Assembly: GCF_900142325.1 (NCBI RefSeq)
Contig: NZ_FRAM01000001.1
Location: forward strand, 1,178,001-1,242,000
From: Epilithonimonas mollis
GTDB taxonomy: Bacteria; Bacteroidota; Bacteroidia; Flavobacteriales; Weeksellaceae
Length of the DNA: 64,000 nucleotides
Direction of reading: 5' to 3'
Below the pieces are notes generated by a model, which ran no database searches, was not told where the DNA came from, and was given only the letters and a program-made list of their open reading frames with translations. The first letter of the stretch is position 1; every line of letters starts with the position of its first letter. Both the position numbers and the translations under genes were made by a program. Of the stretch, positions 7,765 through 17,062 are shown piece after piece.

Positions 7765-9435
7765 ATGAAGACTAAGCATCCAAAAGGTTTACCTTATTTG
7801 TTTTTTACCGAGATGTGGGAACGTTTCGGTTATTATCTGATACTCGGCATTTTCGTTCTTTATCTGATAGAACCGCAGGGCGTTGCCGGAGGATTAGGAA
7901 TTCCTGATAAAGATGCTGACGATATTTTCGGAACCTTTATAGCACTCACTTATCTTACACCGTTTCTTGGCGGCTTTCTGGCTGATAGAGTTTTAGGCTA
8001 TATAAAATCCATCTATCTTGGTGGTATCTTGATGGCGCTTGGTTATATTGGTGTTGGTATTTTCAAAGATCTGCCTTTATTTTATGGTTCTCTTGCATTG
8101 ATAATTATTGGAAATGGTTTTTTCAAACCGACGATTTCCACACTGTTAGGAAATCTCTACTCCGAAGAACCTTACAAGGCCAACAAAGATTCCGGCTACA
8201 ATATTTTCTATATGGGAATCAACATTGGTGCGTTTATCTGTAATATCATTGCGGCGTTTATGCGGAATAAATTCGGTTGGGGTGAAGCGTTTATTACAGC
8301 CGGAGTTGGGATGTTGCTTGGATTGGTAATTTTCACCATCGGGATGAAACATTACAGACATGCTGCGGTAATGAAACCAAGCCAGGAAGGCGATACGAAA
8401 TTGTCTGAAATCCTGATGAAAGTATTTGTTCCTGCTATTGTGACCGGTGTAATCGGCTGGTTTGTACCGACGATGATTTTGGGAACCAACATCTTTGGAA
8501 GCACCAATACTGATGCATTTATCTTCGCTTGCGTTCCTGTGATTTATTTCTATGTTTCGCTTTATTTCAAATCCAATCCGTTGGAAAAACCTGCGATTGG
8601 TGCATTGTTGTCGATATTTTTAATCAGTATGTTTTTCTGGGCGGTTTTCAAACAAAATGGAACCGCGTTGACACGTTGGGCAAATTATTACACAGACAGA
8701 AGCGTTTCTGAATCGGTGGAAAAGCCTTTGGCTTCGCTTTATTTGGTAGAAGAAAAAAGTTATGCTGATAAAGAAACTCCGATTTTTGATGAGCAATTCC
8801 GTTCTCAAAAAGATGCCGATGGCAAAACTTTGAAAGAAACAGGAAAAGATATTTATTTCAGAAACATTTCCATGGAAAGAAGGGCTGAATTGGAAGCTAA
8901 AGCAGATAAATCAGTTTTCCTTTATAACACAGAACTATTCCAATCCATCAATCCATTTTGGGTGATTGCCTTAACACCAGTAATAGTAGGTGTTTGGGCA
9001 ATGCTGAGAAAACGTGGAAAAGAGCCGTTAACCCCGAGTAAAATTGTTTTGGGATTATTTCTTACCAGTCTGTCTTGTCTGGTAATGGTTGCAGCAGTTT
9101 ATGCAGGAAACAATGGCGCAGAAAAAGTTTCGGCGCTTTGGTTGGTTGCAGGTTATGGTGTGGTTACAATTGGTGAACTTTGCCTTTCGCCAATGGGATT
9201 GTCATTTGTTTCCAAATTATCTCCGGCCAGATTAACAGCGTTGATGATGGGAGGATTTTTTTTGGCAAATTCAGTCGGAAACAAATTGTCCGGAATCCTT
9301 GCCAGCACCTGGTACAATTATGAAAATAAAGCCAATTATTTTTTAGTCAATTTTGGATTGTTAATTTTCGCAACCTTGTTGGGATTGATGATGTTGAAGA
9401 GATTGAACAAAATTATGAGAGAAAGCGGACATTAA
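7765..9435 (+). CDS. POT/PTR2-family proton-dependent di/tripeptide transporter (1 of 3)
   Basis: Inner-membrane symporter for short peptides. The product (556 aa from ATG 7765) opens with KHPKGLPYLFFTEMWERFGY, holding the ExxER proton-coupling motif of the family, and carries the second PTR2 signature FYMGINIGAF near residue 150. About 12-14 hydrophobic segments are visible. A long charged loop (about residues 310-390, rich in K, E, D) interrupts the second half and is absent from the other two copies, so it may reflect a special substrate or partner. A GTG five codons upstream is open but sits on the promoter. First of three non-identical POT genes within 6 kb. Confidence 0.92.
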   Translation: MKTKHPKGLPYLFFTEMWERFGYYLILGIFVLYLIEPQGVAGGLGIPDKDADDIFGTFIALTYLTPFLGGFLADRVLGYIKSIYLGGILMALGYIGVGIFKDLPLFYGSLALIIIGNGFFKPTISTLLGNLYSEEPYKANKDSGYNIFYMGINIGAFICNIIAAFMRNKFGWGEAFITAGVGMLLGLVIFTIGMKHYRHAAVMKPSQEGDTKLSEILMKVFVPAIVTGVIGWFVPTMILGTNIFGSTNTDAFIFACVPVIYFYVSLYFKSNPLEKPAIGALLSIFLISMFFWAVFKQNGTALTRWANYYTDRSVSESVEKPLASLYLVEEKSYADKETPIFDEQFRSQKDADGKTLKETGKDIYFRNISMERRAELEAKADKSVFLYNTELFQSINPFWVIALTPVIVGVWAMLRKRGKEPLTPSKIVLGLFLTSLSCLVMVAAVYAGNNGAEKVSALWLVAGYGVVTIGELCLSPMGLSFVSKLSPARLTALMMGGFFLANSVGNKLSGILASTWYNYENKANYFLVNFGLLIFATLLGLMMLKRLNKIMRESGH

Positions 9436-9446
9436 TTGATAATTGA

Positions 9447-9495
9447 CAGATGATGATTGATAAATGATTTTAATATCGCTAATCAATCATCATTT
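9447..9495. repeat. inverted repeat between convergent genes
   Basis: ATGATGATTGAT and ATCAATCATCAT form a perfect 12-bp inverted repeat around a spacer of about 20 nt between the first POT gene and the GNAT gene. There is no strong T-run. Similar ATCAATCATCATTTAT wording occurs just before the third POT gene (about 11947-11962). Confidence 0.6.
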
Positions 9496-9981
9496 ATCTT
9501 CTATTTTCTGAAATGCTAATCTCGGCGTTCCATCGGCAACGTAGATAATTCCGCATTTTTCGTAGCCAAGTCTTTCCAGAACTTTTTGCATTGCGATATT
9601 GGTTTCGTGGGTATCAATTCTGATATTCGGGAATTGGGAAAAGCACCATTCGAAGCAGAATTGCGCCACGCCTTTTGCTTTTGCGTTAGAAGCTAGACGG
9701 TGGATAACCCCGTAATTTTCATCATTCAGCCAACTTCCGTTTTCAATTACGGAATAATTCGGGTCATCACTAATGATGAAATCAAAAGTTGCGACTACTT
9801 CATTCTCATTAAAAATCAGATAATTGAATCCATTTTCGATGCTATCCAGCATCAGTTCTTCAGACGGGTAGCCATTGGTCCACTGAACTGTATTTCCACT
9901 TTTGCGCATTAGTTGTCTTGCGGCTTTGATGCAGTTCATAATCTGGTCAATATCTTGTGGAGTTGATTTTCTGATTTCCAT
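9490..9981 (-). CDS. GNAT-family N-acetyltransferase
   Basis: A 163-aa protein with the GNAT fold: MEIRKSTPQDIDQIMNCIKA at the start, a central strand region (VVATFDFIISDD) and the acetyl-CoA segment VIHRLASNAKAKGVAQFCFEW, where the usual Q/R-x-x-G-x-G/A loop reads SNAKAKGVA. The C-terminus has the usual late motif (THETNIAMQKVLERLGYEKCG). The substrate is unknown. It lies on the opposite strand between two POT genes and is not part of their transcripts. Confidence 0.88.
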   Translation of the reverse strand: MEIRKSTPQDIDQIMNCIKAARQLMRKSGNTVQWTNGYPSEELMLDSIENGFNYLIFNENEVVATFDFIISDDPNYSVIENGSWLNDENYGVIHRLASNAKAKGVAQFCFEWCFSQFPNIRIDTHETNIAMQKVLERLGYEKCGIIYVADGTPRLAFQKIEDK

Positions 9982-10073
9982 AGCGTAAAGATAAATGATA
10001 ATTAAGGAATGATAAAATAGATAAAACTTTGTGCATCCTTTACAATTTAGCTTTCCCGTTTATGAAAAAAAAC

Positions 10074-10081
10074 TATATTTG
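10074..10081 (+). promoter_or_regulatory. -7 promoter box for the second POT gene
   Basis: TATATTTG, an exact TAnnTTTG match, 33 nt before the ATG at 10114. Confidence 0.6.
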
Positions 10082-10113
10082 TTACCTTTAAGAAAATTTA
10101 ACAATTAATCTAT

Positions 10114-11829
10114 ATGGATACAGTTCAATCTAATTCTAAACATCCGAAAGGATTATGGGTGCTGTTTGGCACCGAGATGTGGGAGCGTTTTAACTTTTAT
10201 GGGATGAGAGCTTTACTTACGTTGTTTATGGTAAACTCTCTGTTGATAAGGGAAGCAGATGCTTCTATCATTTATGGTGGATTCTTGGCACTCTGTTATT
10301 TAACACCACTTTTAGGAGGTTTTATTGCTGATAAATATTTAGGAAACAGAAACTGTATTATTCTTGGAGGAAGTTTGATGGCAATTGGACAATTCTTACT
10401 TTTCCTTAGTGCCTCTACTTTTTCTGACAGTCTTGGGAGCGCAAAAGGGTTGATGTGGCTGGCACTTTTCATTATCATTTTCGGGAACGGATTTTTCAAG
10501 CCGAACATCTCTTCCATGGTAGGAAGTCTTTATCCAAAACAGGAAAAGTCTAAATTGGATTCTGCCTTCACAATTTTCTATATGGGTATCAACATCGGAG
10601 CATTCCTTGGTCAGTTTATCTGCCCTTATGTTGGTGACGTAAAAGACGCAGCCGGAGTAAGAGATATATTTGCATTCAAATGGGGTTTCCTTGCTGCATC
10701 TATAGCAATGATTATCGGGACTGTAACGTTCTTCATCCTTAAAAACAGATATGTTGTAACGCCGGAAGGAAGACCAATAGGTGGATTGCCAAAACATAAT
10801 ACGAGTGATGATTTTGAAGAAGGAGAATCTCAGACTGCTAAGTTCTCCGGGAGATTCATTGGGTTTGCAACTGGCTTATTTGTCATCCTTTTCTTTGTTT
10901 TCAGATATTTTTTGGTGGGCGAATTTGGTTTCAGTTCTGTAGAAATGGGACAGCTGATCAAAGGAATCATCTATCCTTTCATCTACGCAGCTGGTATTTC
11001 ATTAGCATTTTTAATTATGAGCTCCGCCGAAAATAAGATCGAAAAACAAAGAATCTGGGTGATCTATATTGTTTCGTTTTTCATTATTTTCTTCTGGGCT
11101 GCATTTGAACAAGCTGGTTCATCATTAACATTTATTGCTGACAACCAAACCGACAGAAGCATTTTTGGCTGGGAAATGCCACCATCCATGGTTCAGATTT
11201 TCAACGGGCTTTTTGTAGTGCTTCTAGCTTTACCATTCAGCTTACTATGGGATAAATTAAGAGCCAAAGGAAAGGAACCTGTTTCTCCTTTGAAACAAGC
11301 AATTGGTTTGGCTTTGATCGCACTATCTTATTTCATTATTGCTTATAATGTAAAAGATCTCGGAAATTCGGGATTATTAGCAATCAAATGGTTGATTTTA
11401 CTTTATCTGATCCAAACGATGGGAGAGCTTTGCTTATCCCCTATCGGATTGTCTTTAGTTGGAAAACTAGCACCAAAAAGATTCTCATCATTATTATATG
11501 GCGTATTCTTCATAGCCAATGCTGCAGGTTATGCATTAGCAGGAACTTTGGGCGCAATTATCCCTGCAACTGGAGACAAATTTGCAAAAGCTCAGGAAAT
11601 TGGTGTCAATCTTCAGGATGTTTTAGATAAAAAAATCACTTTGAACGCTGAGCAGGTTAAAGCTTTCTCTGCTGCGCAACTACCAACAGAATACACAACA
11701 TTTGCCGGATTCACTATTCATAATCTGTTTGAATTCTTTATGGTGTTCGTAGTATTGTGTGGAATTGCAGCTATTTTACTGGCTTTGCTCTCTCCTGTTC
11801 TAAAGAGAATGATGAATGGCGTGAAGTAA
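10114..11829 (+). CDS. POT/PTR2-family proton-dependent di/tripeptide transporter (2 of 3)
   Basis: A 571-aa inner-membrane peptide symporter. The opening KHPKGLWVLFGTEMWERFNF contains the ExxER motif, and FYMGINIGAFLGQF is the second family signature (about residue 155). Another conserved stretch is GELCLSPIGLSLVGKLAPKR. A polar loop of about 50 residues (near 480-530) precedes the last membrane helix. It has its own promoter at 10074 and a strong terminator at 11853, so it is a single-gene transcript. Confidence 0.93.
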   Translation: MDTVQSNSKHPKGLWVLFGTEMWERFNFYGMRALLTLFMVNSLLIREADASIIYGGFLALCYLTPLLGGFIADKYLGNRNCIILGGSLMAIGQFLLFLSASTFSDSLGSAKGLMWLALFIIIFGNGFFKPNISSMVGSLYPKQEKSKLDSAFTIFYMGINIGAFLGQFICPYVGDVKDAAGVRDIFAFKWGFLAASIAMIIGTVTFFILKNRYVVTPEGRPIGGLPKHNTSDDFEEGESQTAKFSGRFIGFATGLFVILFFVFRYFLVGEFGFSSVEMGQLIKGIIYPFIYAAGISLAFLIMSSAENKIEKQRIWVIYIVSFFIIFFWAAFEQAGSSLTFIADNQTDRSIFGWEMPPSMVQIFNGLFVVLLALPFSLLWDKLRAKGKEPVSPLKQAIGLALIALSYFIIAYNVKDLGNSGLLAIKWLILLYLIQTMGELCLSPIGLSLVGKLAPKRFSSLLYGVFFIANAAGYALAGTLGAIIPATGDKFAKAQEIGVNLQDVLDKKITLNAEQVKAFSAAQLPTEYTTFAGFTIHNLFEFFMVFVVLCGIAAILLALLSPVLKRMMNGVK

Positions 11830-11852
11830 ATATAATCCCCAAAAAATTATAA

Positions 11853-11879
11853 GCCTCTGATTTTTCAGAGGTTTTTTTT
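11853..11879 (+). terminator. terminator after the second POT gene
   Basis: CCTCTGA (11854-11860) pairs with TCAGAGG (11865-11871), then eight T. Confidence 0.9.
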
Positions 11880-11902
11880 GTTAAATTCGTAGGGCATTAA
11901 AA

Positions 11903-11910
11903 TATATTTG
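11903..11910 (+). promoter_or_regulatory. -7 promoter box for the third POT gene
   Basis: TATATTTG. An upstream in-frame TTG (11908) overlaps this box, so translation must start downstream at ATG 11962. Confidence 0.6.
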
Positions 11911-11961
11911 CTGATATTAAAATCAACAATTCAATCAATCATTATCTATCAATCATCATTT

Positions 11962-13437
11962 ATGAATCTTACCCTCGAAGAAATTCAAAATTTCAAAGGC
12001 AAATATCCGAAACAACTCTGGTATCTTTTTACAATAGAAATGTGGGAACGTTTCTGCTTCTACGGCATGCGGGGCGTTTTGGTTATTTTTATGACCGACC
12101 AGCTCGGGCTCTTCGAGAAAGATGCGAATCTGAAATATGGCGCCATCCAGGCTTTCATCTATGCATTCACTTTCATCGGCGGTATTTTTGCGGATAAGAT
12201 TCTGGGATTTAAAAAATCTCTGGTTTTCGGAGGAATCATTATGGCGTTGGGCAATCTCATTATTGCCTACAATCCTCACGATTTATTCTATTTTGGAATT
12301 ACATGTTCCATAATCGGGACAGGCTTTTTCAAACCCAATATATCTTCGATGGTCGGCGAACTCTATAAGGAGGATGATGTGAGAAGAGATGCAGGCTACG
12401 GAATGTTCTATGCAGGCATCAATATCGGCGGACTTCTGGGTGGCGCACTTTGTGTTTATCTCGGTAAATATTATTCCTGGAGTCTGTGCTTTTTGGCTGC
12501 AGCAGTAGTCATGATAATTGGACTGATTACTTATTTTATCATCAGAAAATCAATCGAACCCATTGGGAATTCGCCGTTGCTTCATAACCAAAAACCGACG
12601 CGGATCAAGAAAGAATCTATTGTCATCATTGGTGCTATTTTATTATTGCCCGTGATCTATGTCCTTATCCAGAACAGCGATTTTACCGACTACTTTATGT
12701 ACGGAATCGGTGTCGTTTCCCTGCTGTATTTGGGTTACGAAATCGTGAGACTGGACAGAGGCTATCAGAGAAAAGTTATCGCTGCATTCATATTCATTGT
12801 AATGTATTTGATTTTCAACGCCATCTATGAACAGAGTGGAGGCTCTTTATCACTGTTTGCAAAAGATAACCTGGTCGATAGTCTTCTATTTTTCCACATC
12901 GACCCTAACATCATCAACAACAGCTCCAATTCCTTTTTCATTATCATTTTCAGCCCGTTAGTAGGATTATTATGGGTCTGGCTGGCTGACAGAAAACTGG
13001 AGCCCAATACCATCATCAAGTTCGGGATCGGATTTTTGTTTTTAGCTGCAGGATTTTTCTTATTCTATTCATTACGGTTTTTTGCCAATGCTGACGGAAA
13101 ATCCTCACTCAACCTGTTCACATTCACGTGGCTGGTGATCACTTTTGGAGAACTGTGCCTGGGACCGATCGGGATGTCCATCATCACAAAACTATCCCCG
13201 AAAAAACTTTTTGGAATGATGATGGGAATGTGGTTTCTGGCAAGTGCTTTCGGGCAATTTTTTGCAGGCAAAATCGGCGCAGAAATGTCCGAAGCCAATA
13301 CAGGTGGGACCTTGACAAGCAAGCTGATAGCCTATACAGACGGGTATAAGACATTAGGGATCTACGCCCTGATTGCCGGTATCATACTCATCATAATGTC
13401 GCCTCTCATCAAAAAACTGATGCAGGGTGTAAAGTAA
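11962..13437 (+). CDS. POT/PTR2-family proton-dependent di/tripeptide transporter (3 of 3)
   Basis: A 491-aa symporter, the most compact of the three. The start motif is FKGKYPKQLWYLFTIEMWER, followed by FCFYGMRG; the second signature is FYAGINIGGLLGG. It shares the GELCLGPIGMSIITKLSPKK block with its neighbours but is clearly divergent, so the trio is not a recent duplication. Start chosen at ATG 11962 because the promoter box at 11903 lies inside any longer frame. The thioredoxin-like gene begins 63 bp downstream without a visible terminator between them and may be co-transcribed. Confidence 0.92.
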   Translation: MNLTLEEIQNFKGKYPKQLWYLFTIEMWERFCFYGMRGVLVIFMTDQLGLFEKDANLKYGAIQAFIYAFTFIGGIFADKILGFKKSLVFGGIIMALGNLIIAYNPHDLFYFGITCSIIGTGFFKPNISSMVGELYKEDDVRRDAGYGMFYAGINIGGLLGGALCVYLGKYYSWSLCFLAAAVVMIIGLITYFIIRKSIEPIGNSPLLHNQKPTRIKKESIVIIGAILLLPVIYVLIQNSDFTDYFMYGIGVVSLLYLGYEIVRLDRGYQRKVIAAFIFIVMYLIFNAIYEQSGGSLSLFAKDNLVDSLLFFHIDPNIINNSSNSFFIIIFSPLVGLLWVWLADRKLEPNTIIKFGIGFLFLAAGFFLFYSLRFFANADGKSSLNLFTFTWLVITFGELCLGPIGMSIITKLSPKKLFGMMMGMWFLASAFGQFFAGKIGAEMSEANTGGTLTSKLIAYTDGYKTLGIYALIAGIILIIMSPLIKKLMQGVK

Positions 13438-13500
13438 AGCATGTAATTAAAACGTCTAAACCGTAAGAATGTAATTAAAAAATATATATAAAACGCACAA

Positions 13501-14037
13501 ATGAAAAAACTAATACCCATACTATTCTTTTTAACCGCAGGCTTCTGGGGAACCGCACAGGTGCGCTGGATGACGATGTCACAAGCTTTGGCAGCACAGA
13601 AAAAAGAACCAAGGAAAATCCTGATTGACTTCTACGCCGATTGGTGTGCACCGTGTAAGGATATGGAAAAAAACACTTTTAATCATCCCGAAATTTCGAA
13701 GATTATTAATGAAAAATTCTATGCTGTAAAATTCGAAAGTGATGGTAATGAAATTGTAACTTTTGCAGGGCATACATTCACAAATCCAGATTATAAAGCA
13801 AAGAAAGGCAAAAATCCGCTTCATCAGTTTTCCCGGTACATGAATATCAACATCATCCCGACCATGGTTTTTCTGGATGAGAAAACAGACCCAATCACAA
13901 GTCTTTCTGGTGCTCTGAAAGCCAAAGAAGTAGAACCCTATTTCTCTATGATCGCCACAGATGAATATAAAAACATCAAGTCCCGAAAAGAATGGGAAAG
14001 CTATCAGAAAAAATTCAGATCCAGGATCAAAGAATAA
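13501..14037 (+). CDS. exported thioredoxin-fold protein (DUF255/DsbD-gamma-like)
   Basis: A 178-aa product with signal peptide MKKLIPILFFLTAGFWGTAQ and a thioredoxin fold whose active site is DFYADWCAPCKDME (CxxC about residues 49-52), followed by the cis-proline segment NIIPTMVFLDE. This resembles the periplasmic gamma domain of DsbD and related thiol reductases. It probably reduces or isomerises disulfides in the periplasm. Placement directly after a peptide transporter may mean co-transcription, but a functional tie is not shown. Confidence 0.88.
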   Translation: MKKLIPILFFLTAGFWGTAQVRWMTMSQALAAQKKEPRKILIDFYADWCAPCKDMEKNTFNHPEISKIINEKFYAVKFESDGNEIVTFAGHTFTNPDYKAKKGKNPLHQFSRYMNINIIPTMVFLDEKTDPITSLSGALKAKEVEPYFSMIATDEYKNIKSRKEWESYQKKFRSRIKE

Positions 14038-14094
14038 CTGATGATTTTCAGCAATCCATTTAAAAAATTCCGAAAAACCGTTTTTGCCCATCTG

Positions 14095-14304
14095 CAGGGC
14101 ATTGGGATGCCGTCACGGAGTCTTCCGTCTTCGTCACATATGCTTCCGGGTTCGTCTTGGAGTCTTCCAGTTTCGTCAAAGCATTTTCCGTTGGCGATCT
14201 GTGATCTTCCTTCCAAAAATATTCTATTTCCGCTGCCAATCTACATCTTACCAGCGGATTAATCAGGCTTCCGGGGGAAAAATGACTGTTTCCGGTTCAA
14301 AATA
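14095..14304. repeat. second 21-bp degenerate tandem array, about nine units
   Basis: Units of 21 bp start at 14116, 14137, 14158, 14179, 14200, 14221, 14242, 14263 and 14284. Each carries a core near CTTCCG, and early units end in TTCGTCA. A possible extra decayed unit begins at 14095. Later units diverge strongly but keep phase. The plus strand stays open for 73 codons and would give an LP-containing seven-residue repeat (SLPSSSH, MLPGSSW, SLPVSSK). The array fills most of the 328-bp gap before recG. Its sequence differs from the array at 1595-1783, though period and total length are the same. Confidence 0.8.
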
Positions 14305-14365
14305 TCACCTTAGAGACAGAATTTCATAAATTTTCCCGAAATTCGTCGGAACAAATTTTTCCTTT

Positions 14366-16453
14366 TTGATTTTAGAAACTTCCATAGAATTTCTCAAAAA
14401 TATCGGAACCGAACGCGCTAAATTGATTAAAAACGTGTTGGGCATTTCTACTGTGGAAGATTTGCTGACATTCTATCCACTTCGCTATATCGATAAAAGC
14501 AAGATTTATAAAGTGGGTGATCTGACAAAAGAACCGGAGTCTGACGTTCAGTTCAAAGGAAAAATCACAGATTTGCAGGAAGTGGTTTATGAAAAAGGAA
14601 AACGGTTGTCAGCAAAATTTCGGGATGAAACCGGGACGATGGATCTGGTTTGGTTTCGATACACGAACTGGATGAAAGAGGCAATTCCTTTGAACAAAGA
14701 GCTATTCATATTCGGAAAAGTGAACCTGTTCAACAGTTATTTTTCCATGCCGCATCCGGAAATTGAAGCGGATGAAAAGAAAGCTTTATCAGGAACGCTT
14801 TTACCCATTTATCCTGGAAGTGAAAAATTGACCAAACGAGGCATTACTAATAAATTATTCCAGACAGCAATTTTCAATCTTCTGAGAGATTTACCAAATT
14901 TAATTTCGGAAAATCTACCGGATTACCTTCTAAAATCGATGAAGCTGATGGATCGTCTGAATGCTTATTACAACATTCATTTTCCTAAAGATTTAAAACA
15001 TTATGATGAAGCGAATCGCCGATTAAAATTCGAAGAAGCGTTCTTTTTCCAATTAGGTTACGGATTGAAAAAGCTGCATCAGAAAACAAAATCATTCGGA
15101 AATCCGTTCCCGATTGTCGGGGATTATTTCAATCATTTTTATGAAAATCATCTTCCGTTTGAATTAACGAATGCCCAAAAAAGAGTTCTGAAAGAAATCC
15201 GAACCGATATGAAACGTTCGACCCAGATGAACCGATTATTGCAAGGCGACGTTGGTTCCGGAAAGACGATGGTGGCATTATTAACAATGCTGATTGCGAT
15301 GGACAACGGTTTCCAGTCTTGCCTTATGGCACCGACGGAGATTTTGGCGCAGCAACATTTTAATTCAATCCAGGAATTATTAGAAAATACCGATATCAAA
15401 GTCCGGTTGTTAACGGGTTCATCCAAAACCAGGGAACGAAGAATCATCCATGAGCAACTGGAAAACGGCGAACTATCTATCCTGATCGGGACACACGCAC
15501 TTTTGGAAGATAAAGTCAAATTCCAGAATCTTGGTTTGGCGATTATTGATGAACAGCATAGATTTGGAGTGGCTCAGCGGGCAAAACTTTGGGCAAAAAA
15601 TAATATTCCGCCACATATTTTGGTGATGACAGCAACGCCCATTCCGAGAACTTTGGCAATGAGTTTTTATTCCGATTTGGATGTTTCTGTGATTGATGAA
15701 TTGCCGGTTGGAAGAAAACCGATTATTACTGCTCACAGGCGGGAAAAGGACAGACTTTCGGTTTACAATTTCTGTCGGGAAGAAATCGAGAAAGGGCGTC
15801 AAATCTATTTTGTTTATCCATTGATTGAAGAATCAGAAACTTTGGATTACAAAAACCTGATGGAAGGGCTGGATCATGTGATGAATTTTTTTAAAAGTTA
15901 TAATGTGACAATGGTTCACGGAAGGATGAAACCTGCGGAGAAGGATGCCAATATGCAATATTTCGCATCCGGAGAGGCCAAAATAATGGTGGCAACTACC
16001 GTGATAGAAGTTGGTGTGAATGTCCCGAACGCTTCTGTGATGGTGATAGAAAGTGCGGAGAGATTCGGGTTGTCCCAGCTTCATCAGTTGCGCGGACGTG
16101 TTGGCAGAGGCGCAGAACAGAGCTACTGCATCCTGATGACGGACGAGAAACTGAGCAAGGAAAGCCGGACGAGAATAAAAACAATGGTTCAGACGAATGA
16201 CGGTTTCAAAATCTCAGAAGTAGATATGGAATTGCGCGGTCCAGGCGATATTCTCGGGACTCAGCAAAGTGGCGTGATTGATTTTAAAAAACTGAATCTG
16301 ATAGAAGATTCGGCAATCATCAAAGCTTCGAAACTGACTGTAGAAAAGATTTTGGAGCAAGATTCTCTTCTGAATCATCCCCATAATCAAATCATCAAAC
16401 AATATTATATCAAGCAATATAAGGGCAAGAATAAGTGGTCGCAGATTAGTTAG
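14366..16453 (+). CDS. recG: ATP-dependent DNA helicase RecG
   Basis: Remodels stalled replication forks and branched DNA. The 695-aa product has the N-terminal wedge/OB domain (about 1-250, with RYIDKS and an OB core near 60-150), helicase motif I GDVGSGKT, motif II DEQHRFG (the DEQH variant normal for RecG), motif III MTATPIPRTL, and the C-terminal QLRGRVGRG block. No ATG exists between the upstream in-frame stop (14327) and the conserved N-terminus, so the TTG at 14366 is the best start, which is unusual in this window. Transcription probably runs alone on the plus strand. Confidence 0.95.
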   Translation: MILETSIEFLKNIGTERAKLIKNVLGISTVEDLLTFYPLRYIDKSKIYKVGDLTKEPESDVQFKGKITDLQEVVYEKGKRLSAKFRDETGTMDLVWFRYTNWMKEAIPLNKELFIFGKVNLFNSYFSMPHPEIEADEKKALSGTLLPIYPGSEKLTKRGITNKLFQTAIFNLLRDLPNLISENLPDYLLKSMKLMDRLNAYYNIHFPKDLKHYDEANRRLKFEEAFFFQLGYGLKKLHQKTKSFGNPFPIVGDYFNHFYENHLPFELTNAQKRVLKEIRTDMKRSTQMNRLLQGDVGSGKTMVALLTMLIAMDNGFQSCLMAPTEILAQQHFNSIQELLENTDIKVRLLTGSSKTRERRIIHEQLENGELSILIGTHALLEDKVKFQNLGLAIIDEQHRFGVAQRAKLWAKNNIPPHILVMTATPIPRTLAMSFYSDLDVSVIDELPVGRKPIITAHRREKDRLSVYNFCREEIEKGRQIYFVYPLIEESETLDYKNLMEGLDHVMNFFKSYNVTMVHGRMKPAEKDANMQYFASGEAKIMVATTVIEVGVNVPNASVMVIESAERFGLSQLHQLRGRVGRGAEQSYCILMTDEKLSKESRTRIKTMVQTNDGFKISEVDMELRGPGDILGTQQSGVIDFKKLNLIEDSAIIKASKLTVEKILEQDSLLNHPHNQIIKQYYIKQYKGKNKWSQIS

Positions 16454-16525
16454 ATAAAGAGTTTTTGGGTTTTTTAGTTATTCTCCATTTACTTTTAGCA
16501 ATTACAACGAAGAAAAAATCAATCA

Positions 16526-16556
16526 CAAAAAAGCATCTGCGAGGTTGCAAATGCTA
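16526..16556 (-). terminator. terminator of the porZ-recO operon
   Basis: On the minus strand AGCATTTGC pairs with GCAGATGCT (one G-U), followed by a T-run. It lies eight bases beyond the GNAT stop at 16565. Confidence 0.8.
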
Positions 16557-16564
16557 TAGTTAAT

Positions 16565-17059
16565 TTATTTATCAATGATAAATTCCATTAAATAATCATC
16601 CATCACATAACCGTTTCCGATGTCGAAAATCGCTTCATCATAAACTTTGAAACCTTGAGATTCATAGAATTTTTGGGCTGAATTATTTTTATTAACGGTT
16701 AGTGTCACTCTTTTATCATCAACTTTTTTGGCTTCATTGATAACAAATTCAACTGCTTTTTTACCTAAACCTTTTCCTTGGGCTTCTTTCAGAAAATAAA
16801 TGCGGTGAAGTTTTGTTGTTTCTGACTCCTGATGAAATTCGAAGCCGATGAAACCCAGGAATTCATTGTTTTCCTGAACCAAATAGTATTGATAATCCGG
16901 ATTCTCAAAATGTTGACCGAGTGTTTCTTCGGAATACATCAAATCCAACATATAATCGATTTGTCCTTGAGATATAATATCGACATAAGCGAAATTCCAG
17001 GATTTTTTGGCTAATTCCTGAATGATTGAAATATCTTTTTGTTCGGCTTTGATAATCAT
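16565..17059 (-). CDS. GNAT-family N-acetyltransferase
   Basis: A 164-aa acetyltransferase. MIIKAEQKDISIIQELAKKS opens the fold; the acetyl-CoA loop is KEAQGKGLGKKAVEFVINEA, a textbook Q-G-x-G-L-G-K signature near residue 92; NKNNSAQKFYESQGFKVYDE closes it. It is the last gene of a five-gene minus-strand operon, three bases after recO. Substrate unknown. Confidence 0.92.
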   Translation of the reverse strand: MIIKAEQKDISIIQELAKKSWNFAYVDIISQGQIDYMLDLMYSEETLGQHFENPDYQYYLVQENNEFLGFIGFEFHQESETTKLHRIYFLKEAQGKGLGKKAVEFVINEAKKVDDKRVTLTVNKNNSAQKFYESQGFKVYDEAIFDIGNGYVMDDYLMEFIIDK

Positions 17060-17062
17060 AAT

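Noticed and set aside
14041-14262. Open frame of 73 codons with LP-type repeats before recG
   Set aside because: Same reason: in phase with 21-bp units; composition unlike a real protein and starts right after the thioredoxin-gene stop.
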